NCBI GenBank assembly: GCA_014802265.1
Contig: JAAVCP010000021.1
Location: 37,240-98,257 of the forward strand
From: Bacteroides sp.
Lineage (GTDB): Bacteria > Bacteroidota > Bacteroidia > Bacteroidales > Muribaculaceae
Direction: 5' to 3'
Length of the DNA stretch: 61,018 nucleotides
The notes beneath the pieces were generated by a model. It made no database searches, was not told the DNA's origin, and saw only the letters and a list, made by a program, of their open reading frames with translations. The position numbers and the translations under genes were made by a program. Shown here one piece after another: positions 35,628-45,133 of the stretch. Numbering within the stretch: position 1 is the first letter of the stretch; each line of letters opens with the position of its first letter.

Positions 35628-38600
35628 TTATTTTACGATTGTCTTGAATGACTCTTCATTCACTTTCACTACATATACACCTGCGGCGACATTGATGTCG
35701 AGAGCAGCGGAATCGGTGATAGTGTTAGTGATTACAGAGCCGTCGGTAGAATAAACGGTGATGTCAGCACCGGCAGGGGCAGTGACAGTGAGATATCCAT
35801 TGTTACCGGTAACTTTTACAGTACCTTCCATTACACTTTTCACACCTGTAGAAACCGGAGAGAAGCGAACAGAGAAACGCTTGTTGTCGAAACCGTTTTT
35901 GGAAGAGGTAAACACATAGTCGGCTGTGGTAAGGTCATGCTCAATGCCGAGTTCTGCATCATATAGCCAAGCCTGACGGTCAGCACGGGTTGCCGAGATA
36001 CGGTAGGTTTCACCGTTTACAGGGAGGTAAACACCGAGAGCTACGATACCGTTGTCATACGGACGCTCGTTGATAGCCATTTGAGTATTGTCGTTGCCGA
36101 TAGAGTAGATCTGTGCTACGGTGTTGTCAAGGCTTATAAACTTGGAGGCATCGCAGATAAGCTCATAATCCATAGAGGCAGTTTCATTGAGCACGATTCG
36201 TGTGCGGTCGTCGGCAGATTCGTTGTCATTGACAGAGAGGGTAAGGTTGAGAAGTTCGCGGCTGGGGGCATTCTCAGCGGCAGCACGGCGAGGAGCACGT
36301 GTGCGGTCGATTACAGTGCTGACGCGGCGACCTGTCAGCGGCATGCCGGCAGTAAGGTCTGCAGAAGCTTTCTGAACGAAATAGGGCTGCATCGGGCGGA
36401 GAACGAAGGTGTCGTCACCACGGTCACCATCGTTGAGTGAATAGGCAACATAAGTGGAACCGTTCCATACTGTGATCGGGGCTTGCATGTCGAGATAATA
36501 GATATCATAGTAGCAAGGGTAGGGGTTTGCAACGAAATTCCAGCCGGCATTGGCAGCACCTTCGCTCGGGTTATCCTCAAGAGGAAGTGTAACAGCATTG
36601 CTGCCGAAGAAATCAGCATACTTATCAGCCTCGACAGGCATTTCGAGCCAGCCGGCGACGTTAGCCTGGATAATATAACCCTGACCGCGCAAGAGAGTAC
36701 CGTCAGCAGGAACATTTTTCCAGTTACCGGAGTTGTCATTGTTGGCAGCACGACTTGCCCCATCATAGTAACGGATTACCCAAGAGTCCGTAGCGGGATA
36801 GGTGATATCGCTCATCTTCACATCACAGACTGGTGAGAAGAAATACCATTTATTGGCAGACTCTACATAGAATCTTGTAATCAATTTAGTTGCTGATACA
36901 GAATTGCTCTCACTAAGGTAAGAACCGGGAGCAGATTCCATATTGTTATATGTGAACTCATTGAAATTCTGCTGCACATCAGTATCCATATTAAGTACAC
37001 CCCCTGTCATGATTTCAAGTGAAGGTGTGGCTTGCATGGTGTGAGAATTATCGAGAGTAAGGTTTCCACGTATAGCCCAGTAGTCATTAAGGGAAGCTTC
37101 GTCTCCTGCCTGAGCCTTAGTGAAGTTATACCAATAGCTGTCAGCCCTATAAGATTCCAATGCAAAGTCAGGAACAATAAGGGTAATATTTGATCTCGTT
37201 ACGTCGTAAAATGGATCGTCAGTTATTGATGGGGGAGTGGCGCATGGAAGCACTACTGTTTCAAGCGCTGTACAATTCCTAAAAGTATAATTCATATCCC
37301 AGCAATGTGAGTTCAGATGTACAGTCTTTAGATTTGTGCAATTTTCAAAAATATTTGATCCGTAAGAAGTTACATCCTTGGGAATTATAATGTTTTCAAG
37401 CCCTGAATCATAGAAAGCATCATCTCCAATTGCAGTCAGCGTTTCTGGAAGTTCAATTGACTTAAGAGAGTTGGTATTATAGAATGCCCAATCTTCTATT
37501 ATAGTTGCATTTACAGGAAGATGAACTTCTTCAAGATTAGTACAGTTGTAAAAAATCCTATTAGGTACAAAAGTAAGACCGTCTGAGAGGTGAACTTTTT
37601 TAAGATTATAACAGGAAGCAAATGTATTTGAGCTGTAATTTTGGCTTGTAGAACCAGTATGGTAATAATAACTAAAGTAGGAAGTACCTAACTCAGTTAC
37701 GGAATTAGGCATAGAGAATTCTATAATATTAGTTTGATAGAACGCTCCCTCTCCTATAGCTTTCAAATTTGAATTTTCCGGAAATGTTATAAACATAAGT
37801 GGGGTTTGCAACCATGCCTCATGACCGATTATTTCTACTGAACTTGGGATATTTATCTGGTGGAAATCCGTATTATAAAATGCCCTGTCGCCAATTTCTT
37901 TAAGGGTTTCGGGAAGCATTAAGGTGCTGAGAGAAGATTTTCCACTAAATGCTGATTCCGGGATAGCGGTAATGTCAGTTTCGGTGAAGTCAATGGCTTT
38001 AATACCGGTAAGTTGGCGGATAATACCCCAGTCATCCTCATTAATTGAGCCTGTAATTTTTACTAACTCAGCATCCTGAAGATTTTTGTCACCAAGAGCT
38101 TGGAGAAGGCGTGTGCCAAGTGTGCCAGGTTGGGTAAGTGTAATATCATACCATGTCTGATCAAGGCATACGTTACGTATCTCTGTACGCATAACTGAGT
38201 ACTCAGGCTCTTGTGTGTTTTCAAATTCAACAGTGTGAGTACCCGGGTAAAGAACTATTGACTGATAATTCCAGTCTGTATTGGTATATGTATAGTAACA
38301 TATACCGTCAATCTTTATTTCTGTGTAGCCATAACGCTCATAACTATTTCTATGTTCAAAAGTAAAAAGGGAAGCCTTTTCAATTGTAAATGTGGTTGAG
38401 ATTGTCGAGGTGACATCAGTTATGTATTCTGTGGTAGAATATATGTAGCCATCTTCTGCAATCCAAGGGTGTTCAGGATCATTTTCAAAAGTCAAAGGGA
38501 GAGAGCCTTGTTTCAATGCCTGTGTTTCAAGTTCCTTACATTCCCAAACACGAAGTTTTTTAATAGCTGCACAATATTCAGTGCCGGGAGAGGTTGCAGT

Positions 38601-39023
38601 ATATTGGAATATAATCTCATGCGTACCGGGAGATAATGTAAACGTATAAGTTTGATCTCCCGTGCTGAGTTCCGTGTCATTATCATCAATTATTACATTA
38701 AATGAGTTACCAGATCCATAAGCAAAAAAACTGCCAATAGTAAGTTTGGTAGGATAGGTTGAGGTATATGTAGCCGTAATGGAGGATACAAAACTGGTTT
38801 CATCTCCACTTGTTCGTACATATGTTTCCCCGTTAGACGTTTCGAGTATCCATGGATGGGTTGGATCGTCTGTCCATTTCACAACCTTGGAGTCGGAGGC
38901 GAGGATAGCAGTGTTGATGTCATCAGACTCGAGAGCATAAGCTGAGGTTACGCTAAGAGCCACTACGAGCAGCATCGCGAAATAGCGAAGCCGCTCTGCA
39001 TGTCTTTGTAAGGTAGGTTTCAT
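35628..39023 (-). CDS. BspA-like leucine-rich-repeat surface protein
   Basis: This 1131-residue secreted protein has a signal peptide (to about SAYA, residue 30). Two similar beta-sandwich modules follow (about 45-165 and 170-290; SPGTHEIIFQYTA and YPGTHTVEFENTQ). From about 305 to 610 it has LRR_5-type repeats (IPESAFSGKSSLSTLMLPETLKEIGDRAFYN, VHLPVNATIIEDWAFYN). A conserved Muribaculaceae/Prevotella-type domain (SWVIRYYDGASRA, LLRGQGYIIQANVAGW) follows, and a tail (ITVYSTDGSVITN to VAAGVYVVKVNEESFKTIVK) resembling type IX sorting domains. BspA-like proteins bind host matrix or other bacteria. It is the first gene of a two-gene unit with the giant repeat protein. Confidence 0.85.
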   Translation of the reverse strand: MKPTLQRHAERLRYFAMLLVVALSVTSAYALESDDINTAILASDSKVVKWTDDPTHPWILETSNGETYVRTSGDETSFVSSITATYTSTYPTKLTIGSFFAYGSGNSFNVIIDDNDTELSTGDQTYTFTLSPGTHEIIFQYTATSPGTEYCAAIKKLRVWECKELETQALKQGSLPLTFENDPEHPWIAEDGYIYSTTEYITDVTSTISTTFTIEKASLFTFEHRNSYERYGYTEIKIDGICYYTYTNTDWNYQSIVLYPGTHTVEFENTQEPEYSVMRTEIRNVCLDQTWYDITLTQPGTLGTRLLQALGDKNLQDAELVKITGSINEDDWGIIRQLTGIKAIDFTETDITAIPESAFSGKSSLSTLMLPETLKEIGDRAFYNTDFHQINIPSSVEIIGHEAWLQTPLMFITFPENSNLKAIGEGAFYQTNIIEFSMPNSVTELGTSYFSYYYHTGSTSQNYSSNTFASCYNLKKVHLSDGLTFVPNRIFYNCTNLEEVHLPVNATIIEDWAFYNTNSLKSIELPETLTAIGDDAFYDSGLENIIIPKDVTSYGSNIFENCTNLKTVHLNSHCWDMNYTFRNCTALETVVLPCATPPSITDDPFYDVTRSNITLIVPDFALESYRADSYWYNFTKAQAGDEASLNDYWAIRGNLTLDNSHTMQATPSLEIMTGGVLNMDTDVQQNFNEFTYNNMESAPGSYLSESNSVSATKLITRFYVESANKWYFFSPVCDVKMSDITYPATDSWVIRYYDGASRAANNDNSGNWKNVPADGTLLRGQGYIIQANVAGWLEMPVEADKYADFFGSNAVTLPLEDNPSEGAANAGWNFVANPYPCYYDIYYLDMQAPITVWNGSTYVAYSLNDGDRGDDTFVLRPMQPYFVQKASADLTAGMPLTGRRVSTVIDRTRAPRRAAAENAPSRELLNLTLSVNDNESADDRTRIVLNETASMDYELICDASKFISLDNTVAQIYSIGNDNTQMAINERPYDNGIVALGVYLPVNGETYRISATRADRQAWLYDAELGIEHDLTTADYVFTSSKNGFDNKRFSVRFSPVSTGVKSVMEGTVKVTGNNGYLTVTAPAGADITVYSTDGSVITNTITDSAALDINVAAGVYVVKVNEESFKTIVK

Positions 39024-39659
39024 GTGTTAATTTATTAAATATTAATTTGTTATTAATTTGATTTATTATATTTACTGTAAGTGTATCAGGCAACCTGTAG
39101 GCATTGCAAAGCGATGTCCCTACAATTTCTGATCTAACCCTTATATTTGTTTGACCTACTGTGGATGAGTTAACCTTTAATGTCTGATTTAATAATTCTG
39201 ACTAATTTCCATTACATGACAAGTTGGCTATTGTTTTTCTTCAATAGCCATTGCCCTAAGTAAAAAAATGGTCTTTGTCATATCTAAATTAGTTCAATTA
39301 ATTGGTTAGTTGAGTAGGTGTAATGCTCACAAAATCTTGTCAATAAAAGGTATGAAAGAAATTGATGGTCAAAGTTAATTCAAAAAGTCCATTTTACCCC
39401 CCGAAAAGTTAAATTTTGTTAATAAAAATATAAATTATGTTAAAATAAGGCTAATTTTACGTTTTTTAACCTTGCTCCTTCCAAATTGACATCTAAATGA
39501 GACCTAAAGCTACAAAAATATATGGGTTTCAATTGGCAAAATATTAATTGAAAAGCGAGTCAAAATTTATTTGATGAAAGCTAAAACAGGCAAGGATTTT
39601 TGATTCAATTTAAGAATCAAAAATCCTTGCCTGCAAAGAATCCGGGAAGTTTATTTTCC
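39024..39659. other. 636-base AT-rich intergenic region
   Basis: No gene is supported here. It contains a hairpin at about 39098-39125 whose right half (GCGATGTCCCT) also occurs in the terminator at 27.1 kb, a 9-bp hairpin at 39225-39250, and a minus-strand TAACTTTG at 39370-39377. The last could be the promoter of the leucine-rich-repeat gene, with a leader of about 340 bases. The right end holds the terminator of the Rpn-like gene. Confidence 0.5.
39587..39633 (-). terminator. Terminator of the Rpn-like nuclease gene
   Basis: A perfect 20-bp stem (39587-39606 with 39614-39633, 7-base loop) lies 26 bases past the stop. On the minus strand it is followed by TTTTAGC. Confidence 0.8.
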
Positions 39660-40601
39660 TCAAAAAGCCGGAGAGGAGCTACTCTGAAGGGTGAGAATCT
39701 CCTCAACTGATAACCCGGTTGCTTTTGAGATTGTCTCGGTGTCGACACCCAGTGTTAGAAGATTAAAGGCAACTGTCTTCTGACTTTGGGCTATGCCCTT
39801 GGCGATTCCTTGGGTTATACCCTTGGCAATTCCTTGGGCAAGACCTTCTGCCCTACCTTCTGCTCTTGCTAACCCTTTGTTGTATTCCAGAGTCTCAGCC
39901 ATCTCCATTTCCTTGTATATGGAATCTGAGTAAGCCACGATGTCTTCCTTTTTCATAGATGACAGCTCAGCTGCCTTGAAAATTTCATCATACTCTCCTG
40001 AAAGGTATGGTTGTGATTGCTTGTTAAGTTTCTCCATGTTTTTTATCAAATATAGTTGCCTCTCTATCTCACTCTCACATTTTTCCCATTCATTGTTGAC
40101 ACACTCCAATGACAGGTAATACATCCTGACATCCTCGGTGAAGACCACATGAGTACGCCTCTCCATAAGCACTACCTCATTGACAAGCTGCTCCTCAAGA
40201 GGTTTCATATTGAAGTCGGTGATAATAATCATGTATACCGGATCAAAGTTGTATGACTTTCCGCTTTCCCCCTGCCGATATATGCCGGATGACATGTAAA
40301 AGACCATACGCTTGCCAAAGTGAGGGGTAAACTCCTGCTGCATCTCCACTATGAAGTGATGATCGGTGTCAGTTGTGCAGTAGGCATCGTAGACAATTCG
40401 CTTACCGTCTTCGTCGGGCGGAAGAACCTCCTTGTCGTGGAAGTCAACTTTTGTAACTACAATCTCACCATCAAAAAGGGCATTAAGGAATTTTTTAAGT
40501 ATTTCGGCGCGTTCAGCGGAGCCGAAGAGCCATTTGAAACCATAGTCTGACCTTAGCTTCAGAAATGTTTTTCTTGTCAGTGGGTGAAGAGGTGTTTGCA
40601 T
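39660..40601 (-). CDS. Rpn family (PD-(D/E)XK) recombination-promoting nuclease / putative transposase
   Basis: This 313-residue protein matches the Rpn/YhgA-like PDDEXK_2 family: RSDYGFKWLFGSAERAEILKKFLNALF near the start, then DAYCTTDTDHHFIVEMQ with the nuclease-type Asp72, Glu86 and Gln88. Members cut DNA and promote RecA-independent recombination in E. coli; many genomes carry several divergent copies. The C-terminus has the typical low-complexity helix (EGLAQGIAKGITQGIAKGIAQ) followed by a small segment (LGVDTETISKATGLSVEEIL). Those internal DNA repeats are prone to length change. No inverted terminal repeats mark it as an insertion sequence. Confidence 0.88.
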   Translation of the reverse strand: MQTPLHPLTRKTFLKLRSDYGFKWLFGSAERAEILKKFLNALFDGEIVVTKVDFHDKEVLPPDEDGKRIVYDAYCTTDTDHHFIVEMQQEFTPHFGKRMVFYMSSGIYRQGESGKSYNFDPVYMIIITDFNMKPLEEQLVNEVVLMERRTHVVFTEDVRMYYLSLECVNNEWEKCESEIERQLYLIKNMEKLNKQSQPYLSGEYDEIFKAAELSSMKKEDIVAYSDSIYKEMEMAETLEYNKGLARAEGRAEGLAQGIAKGITQGIAKGIAQSQKTVAFNLLTLGVDTETISKATGLSVEEILTLQSSSSPAF

Positions 40602-41104
40602 AATTGGTCTGTTTTTGCGCCTCTAAGTTAGTAAAAAAACTTATATCTTCCAAATTCTTGAATCATTTGGCAATCCGAAAATCTTTATGAGGGTCTGGGA
40701 TCAATGGAGAAGTCAATCATTATGGAGTAATTCTATGGTTGTGTAGAATTTCTTCATCCTCAAATTCTTCAATAAGGTTCTTTCTGCTTCTTTTAAGCAA
40801 TTCGCTATTGAGATTTAACATAAATATGAATTGACTTGGGAAGCATTTGTGAAGGGTATGGTAGCGTTGACAATCGGGTATGCCTATGTATATGTGTGGT
40901 TTTAGCAATATGTAAGGTGGTCAGGGTGTTGAAGAGGAAAATAGTTGTAGAGAAGAGTAATATTAAGGTAATGACAGGTATATTATAGCAAATTGCTATT
41001 AAACGGCGTAAGATTGGAGTTTAAATAAACTTTAAAGATGATTAAATTATCAAATTTTTACAAATTTTTCCATTAAAATATTTTTCTGTAATGAAAATAT
41101 GTAT
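40602..41104. other. AT-rich intergenic region upstream of small RNA B
   Basis: I see no convincing gene here. A 62-codon minus-strand frame at 40720-40908 has no ribosome-binding signal or recognisable similarity. The region becomes very A/T-rich from 41010 and leads into the promoter of the predicted small RNA. Confidence 0.45.
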
Positions 41105-41112
41105 TAATTTTG
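41105..41112 (+). promoter_or_regulatory. -7 element of predicted small RNA B
   Basis: TAATTTTG matches TAnnTTTG. TTTCTG at 41083-41088 lies at about the right distance for a weak -33 element. Confidence 0.6.
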
Positions 41113-41117
41113 CACCG

Positions 41118-41181
41118 TGTTTTTCATGGTATTAGATTTAAGGTTAGAGGATTAGTTGTCGTGAGACAATTGATCTTTTTT
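41118..41181 (+). ncRNA. Predicted small RNA B, paralogue of RNA A
   Basis: The predicted transcript is about 64 bases. It begins with GTGTTTTTCATGGTATTAG and continues ATTTAAGGTT, closely matching RNA A. It ends in an 11-bp stem (41150-41160 with 41165-41175, two G-U pairs) capped by GTGA and followed by TTTTTTATTTT. The stem sequence differs from that of RNA A while the fold and loop are kept, which argues for selection on structure. It also lies on the plus strand between two minus-strand genes. The start is estimated from the -7 box. Confidence 0.65.
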
Positions 41182-41201
41182 ATTTTATGGATAAACAACA
41201 T

Positions 41202-41231
41202 GACCGAATCGGTTTATGTGCCGATCCGGTC
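41202..41231 (-). terminator. Terminator of the Omp28-like operon
   Basis: Arms 41202-41212 and 41221-41231 form an 11-bp stem (one G-U pair on the minus strand) with an 8-base loop, 41 bases past the stop of the Omp28-like gene. Confidence 0.6.
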
Positions 41232-41272
41232 TTATTCGAGTTATTGAATTAAGTAGGATTAGTGGGCTTTGG

Positions 41273-43177
41273 CTATATGATTATTTTGTTGCATTTTCCA
41301 TTAATTGTCAACAGGTAGACTCCTGATGTCACGGGCTTTGCGATGTATATTTCATCTTCCCCCACACCGTATTCAATGAGTGATCCCGCTGCCGAGTGTA
41401 AGGTGACAGTGGATTTACCTGTTATGCCGGAGATGACGATATAATCATTGTTGATGTCGACTTTCACATTGTCAATCGTGGGCTTATCTACATAAGCATC
41501 ATCTGTTATCTCACACTGAGTGCAGTTGATAATCTCACCGGTCAGAGTGTCTACGATATAAGCTATCACCTTAAGGCGGTCAAAGTTGAGGGGAAGTGAC
41601 TCCCCAAGATAATTGACTGCCTCAGCCGGATGGAATGAAAAGGAGTGATTTACCGGAACCCCCATTTTGATTTCTGATGGGACACTCTCTTCAACACCGG
41701 TCAATGGAGATGACATAACCACTACACCGTCATAACTCATGTCGGTAATATGAGTCGGCTTTTCCACAAATTCTATCAGCTCTGTGTCGGCATAAGAGTC
41801 TTCTCCTGAGAAATAATTACTTTGAATCCATGCGCCCCCTTCTCCTCTCAAGCCGTCAGCGGTGAGAAGATACCCAATCCTGAAACGGGGGGAAGAGTAA
41901 TCTCTTACGAATACGGCTTTAGAATTAATTGAGATGACTTCATGATTATTGTCTGTCCAGGCGGCAGTGGCTGATATTTCACCGGTAGTGGCAGACTTGC
42001 AGCGTTCATTCCATGCTTCTCCGATACCTTCGAGGGCAGTCGTCACGGTTGTCGACGAGAGACCATTGTAGGGATCGACTTCCATCACCCTGTCAAGATA
42101 ACCGGAGGGGGCACCGGTATAGGGTGTGGCAACTTCTTCCACTGTGTTCATAGGGTCTTTGTCACGATGGTAAGCTGCGTAGACAAATTTCCCCGGATAT
42201 ACCTCTGACATTCTCTCCATACCCACGATTCCACGAGGACACCAGCCGCACCATGTGCCTGTGTATTCCTCCATCAACGGAATGCGCTCCGGCATATAAG
42301 GATAGATAAACAGGTTGGAGGCGATGTCAGTCGCGGAACTCCTATTGCGTGAGCCGTTAACTTCAGTAACTGTGAAGGTTATCGGGTAGCTTCCTGCCTC
42401 CAAGTCAGAGTCAAATTCCACCGGGAGCAATACATCGGTAAAATAATCGGTAGGTAGGGAAGGCTCGAAATCTATGTGACGTGTAATGACATCATTATTC
42501 ATATCGATTCTGTAGTCGATTGAGTTGATCTCATTCAGTCCGTGATTGCGCAGCACTGCTGTGGCAGTGGCAGCCTCATTCCTGAGACTTCCGGTTTCCG
42601 GAAGAGAAATGACTGCCATTGCGTCATAATGGAAATCACCGGTAAGTGTTATCGTGATATCAGGCGTCAGCGAAAGATTCTGGGTTCCCCATTTAAGGTA
42701 GCGGCGCGAAGTATGGACATACATTTCTCCCGGCTGATTTGCAGGCGATACCGTCACGGGAGTTTTGGAATAGTCGTTTATCTCGCTTACGGTAAATGAA
42801 AAACCGACATAGCAACCTTCCTCCGGAATAGTTACAGGCTCAGGAAGAACAGCCGATATAAACCCGGATTCCACCTCTGCCGAGACCTGAAGCAGGTCCG
42901 GTCTGTTTTCCCCATCTTCCAATTGCAGCTCACGTGTAATCCACAGTGAATAGCCGGTAATGGCTTCATCAGCTGCAAAAGGTACAGACAGGGCAGTGAT
43001 TTCCGTTCCAATAAGGGAGGAATCGGAAAGAAGGAACGCCACATCGTAGCGTTCCGCACGTGCCGTACCCCATGTTTCCGTTAAGTCGGTGGAAGGGTTC
43101 ACACTCATTTCAGTCTGAGCCGACAATAATGCCGGACTCAGACTTGTTAATGCAAATATGATGAACTTCAAATTCAT
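41273..43177 (-). CDS. Omp28-related secreted protein with thioredoxin-like CxxC
   Basis: This 634-residue protein has a signal peptide (to about LLSA-Q, residue 20). A lectin-like or beta-sandwich N-terminal part (to about 290) precedes the Omp28-type segment MEEYTGTWCGWCPRGIVGMERM, with Cys310 and Cys313 as a thioredoxin-like pair. The end (ITGKSTVTLHSAAGSLIEYG to VYLLTINGKCNKIII) resembles a type IX sorting tail. Omp28 of Porphyromonas is a surface protein of uncertain role; a redox function is possible but unproven. Its ATG overlaps the stop of the upstream gene by 4 bases (ATGA), so the two are translationally coupled. Confidence 0.78.
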   Translation of the reverse strand: MNLKFIIFALTSLSPALLSAQTEMSVNPSTDLTETWGTARAERYDVAFLLSDSSLIGTEITALSVPFAADEAITGYSLWITRELQLEDGENRPDLLQVSAEVESGFISAVLPEPVTIPEEGCYVGFSFTVSEINDYSKTPVTVSPANQPGEMYVHTSRRYLKWGTQNLSLTPDITITLTGDFHYDAMAVISLPETGSLRNEAATATAVLRNHGLNEINSIDYRIDMNNDVITRHIDFEPSLPTDYFTDVLLPVEFDSDLEAGSYPITFTVTEVNGSRNRSSATDIASNLFIYPYMPERIPLMEEYTGTWCGWCPRGIVGMERMSEVYPGKFVYAAYHRDKDPMNTVEEVATPYTGAPSGYLDRVMEVDPYNGLSSTTVTTALEGIGEAWNERCKSATTGEISATAAWTDNNHEVISINSKAVFVRDYSSPRFRIGYLLTADGLRGEGGAWIQSNYFSGEDSYADTELIEFVEKPTHITDMSYDGVVVMSSPLTGVEESVPSEIKMGVPVNHSFSFHPAEAVNYLGESLPLNFDRLKVIAYIVDTLTGEIINCTQCEITDDAYVDKPTIDNVKVDINNDYIVISGITGKSTVTLHSAAGSLIEYGVGEDEIYIAKPVTSGVYLLTINGKCNKIII

Positions 43178-44877
43178 CTTTGAATCAATTTAGTGGTTTT
43201 TGAGCTGCCATCGGAGAAGATAGTGCGCTTGATGCAGATGCTTCCTTTGGCAGGCTTGGCGATCCTTCTGCCGTCAACTGTATAATATTCGATGCCCGTT
43301 ACTGAAAGCATATCGTCAGATGCCGACTGAATGCCTGAAGTGACTGAGCCGTCGTTATAGACAATATTGGAATATGTCTTACTGCCATCGGGATTGATAT
43401 AGAAGGTGCGTACGCCAATTTTATCAAACCCTGTCGGATATATTATAGCTTCGTAGGAGTCGCCCCAATAGTAGATACTTGAGTCTTCGTAGCGGGCAGG
43501 TATATTTTCCATGGGTTCATCGAGATCAGGATACTCGTCAGGGTAAAGCACGAGGATTTGATCATCAATAAAGAAATTGTAGAACAGGTTGTCCGTGTTC
43601 ATCACCCTGCCGTCGATTGACCATTCCGGGATTGTATAGGCGATGGCACCGAATTCATAATCATCATAGTATTCATACCCTAAAATCTCAGGGTCATCGG
43701 GGGTCATTGGTGACTGGCTGTCCTGCCAATTGAACTGTGGCATATAGTAGCCCTCAAGCAGGAATATCCCATTGGAGATAGAGCTGAAAGCCATCCCTTC
43801 CTCTTCGTAGGTATAGATTATCTTGTCTTCAGGCTCGTAGTTGAAGGTAACGCTATCCAATGAGTAGAATATATACTCCTCAAATACCTCCGGATCATCG
43901 TTGATAGAGACTTTGGCAGGCACAAAGAAAGCGAAATGCCCGATGCCGGTATCTTCACCAAGATACTGCACACCCTCGAACACTACCTTCCCATCGGCAA
44001 AGTGACCTTTTACAACTCCCTCCGGCATTGAAGAGAGAATGCCTTGAATATATATGTCATTATTGTCGATGGCAATATCCACAAAACGGTAATCAGCATC
44101 ATAGCTGAGAATCCATTTTTCGGGTTCCAGACCTTCCGGCATTTGATTAGCTACGGCATCAACAGTGGTAAGGGAGATTCCTGAGTCGGCATATCCTGCC
44201 CAGGTCACAGAGCTGTTTTGTTGTCCGGTCGTTTCATCTGTTGTGACATTTTCCATTAGAAGACCGATAAAATCCTCACCATCCATTACAATCCCGCTGT
44301 CGGTCTTGCTGAAAGTTATAACAGGGTTTTCGAGATCCATTACCATTCGGGAGGTTTCGCCGTCGTTGGAATAGATGAGCTTGAAGGCATAGAAATTATC
44401 AGTCTTCATAAGCTCCCCTTCCGGATCATTCTCCCAGTCGGGATAAGTCTCTGAATATATCTTCTGAGGGAATGTAACTGATATCGTCTCACCGTTATCG
44501 GTGCCCTCAAGCCATGAGTCAGTCTGCAAGCCGCAGAAGGGGTTCTTGAAATATACCTTCCCACCGTCGGCATATACCACTTCAGAGATTCTGCCAAAAT
44601 CCGCGCTTGAGTAGAGCTGACCGTAGAAGTCTCTTCCGAAATATATGGCATCTTTTGAATATTTCTCCAGAGTGCCTTCGGGGGTGTCGCTGATGAGTGG
44701 GAGATCAGAAAGATTGTCAGCCTGTGTGGCAGGTGCCTCCATAGCCACCTTAACGGGTGTCTTCTTCATATTGTAGCTGAAATAATCCTTCGGGGCACCA
44801 AAAGACGGCATCGATAGTGTGGCTGACACTGCAATCATGGCGCAGGTAGCCGTGACGGAGATAAAACTTTTTTTCAT
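43174..44877 (-). CDS. Secreted protein of unknown function with C-terminal sorting-like tail
   Basis: This 567-residue protein has a signal peptide (MKKSFISVTATCAMIAVSATLSMPSFGAP, cleaved near 28). I do not recognise a named domain in the body. It is rich in acidic and aromatic residues and looks all-beta (YFKNPFCGLQTDSWLEGT, VTFNYEPEDKIIYTY). The end, ITGIEYYTVDGRRIAKPAKGSICIKR-like, matches the tail family seen in many Bacteroidales secreted proteins. It is the first gene of a coupled pair with the Omp28-like gene and divergent from the TPR/AraC regulator gene, which may control it. Confidence 0.65.
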   Translation of the reverse strand: MKKSFISVTATCAMIAVSATLSMPSFGAPKDYFSYNMKKTPVKVAMEAPATQADNLSDLPLISDTPEGTLEKYSKDAIYFGRDFYGQLYSSADFGRISEVVYADGGKVYFKNPFCGLQTDSWLEGTDNGETISVTFPQKIYSETYPDWENDPEGELMKTDNFYAFKLIYSNDGETSRMVMDLENPVITFSKTDSGIVMDGEDFIGLLMENVTTDETTGQQNSSVTWAGYADSGISLTTVDAVANQMPEGLEPEKWILSYDADYRFVDIAIDNNDIYIQGILSSMPEGVVKGHFADGKVVFEGVQYLGEDTGIGHFAFFVPAKVSINDDPEVFEEYIFYSLDSVTFNYEPEDKIIYTYEEEGMAFSSISNGIFLLEGYYMPQFNWQDSQSPMTPDDPEILGYEYYDDYEFGAIAYTIPEWSIDGRVMNTDNLFYNFFIDDQILVLYPDEYPDLDEPMENIPARYEDSSIYYWGDSYEAIIYPTGFDKIGVRTFYINPDGSKTYSNIVYNDGSVTSGIQSASDDMLSVTGIEYYTVDGRRIAKPAKGSICIKRTIFSDGSSKTTKLIQR

Positions 44878-44954
44878 TTCTTTGGGGGTTAAAATAAAGT
44901 TTACGATTAGGAGACGTTGGAGAGGCAGGCATACGAAATGTGCGACTGCGGTTG

Positions 44955-44962
44955 CAAAATTA
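44955..44962 (-). promoter_or_regulatory. Candidate promoter of the secreted-protein/Omp28-like operon
   Basis: On the minus strand this reads TAATTTTG, an exact -7 match, 78 bases upstream of the start codon. There is no clear -33 box, which would fit activation by a regulator. Confidence 0.5.
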
Positions 44963-45083
44963 GATAAACTTGAAAAAATAATGGAAAAAATCAGGTCGGA
45001 ATGGTTATAATTTCAAGAAATCAAAGTTAAAAACTGCATGAATGAGTAATATTTAAGGAAATATTGATTTTTAATGACTTCTA

Positions 45084-45115
45084 TTTGAGAATTGGGAGAT
45101 AAATTATTACTTTTG
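45084..45115 (+). promoter_or_regulatory. Promoter of the TPR/AraC regulator gene
   Basis: TTTG at 45084-45087 and TACTTTTG at 45108-45115 are separated by exactly 20 bases, a textbook Bacteroidota promoter. It ends 18 bases before the start codon. Confidence 0.75.
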
Positions 45116-45133
45116 TCTTGTCATTAAAAAACT

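Noticed and set aside
39660..40601. Rpn-like gene as part of an insertion sequence
   Set aside because: No terminal inverted repeats or target duplications are seen around it, and this family is usually not mobile as an element.
40720..40908. A 62-codon minus-strand frame between the Rpn-like gene and small RNA B
   Set aside because: It has no ribosome-binding signal, promoter or recognisable similarity. It could be real but is not supported.
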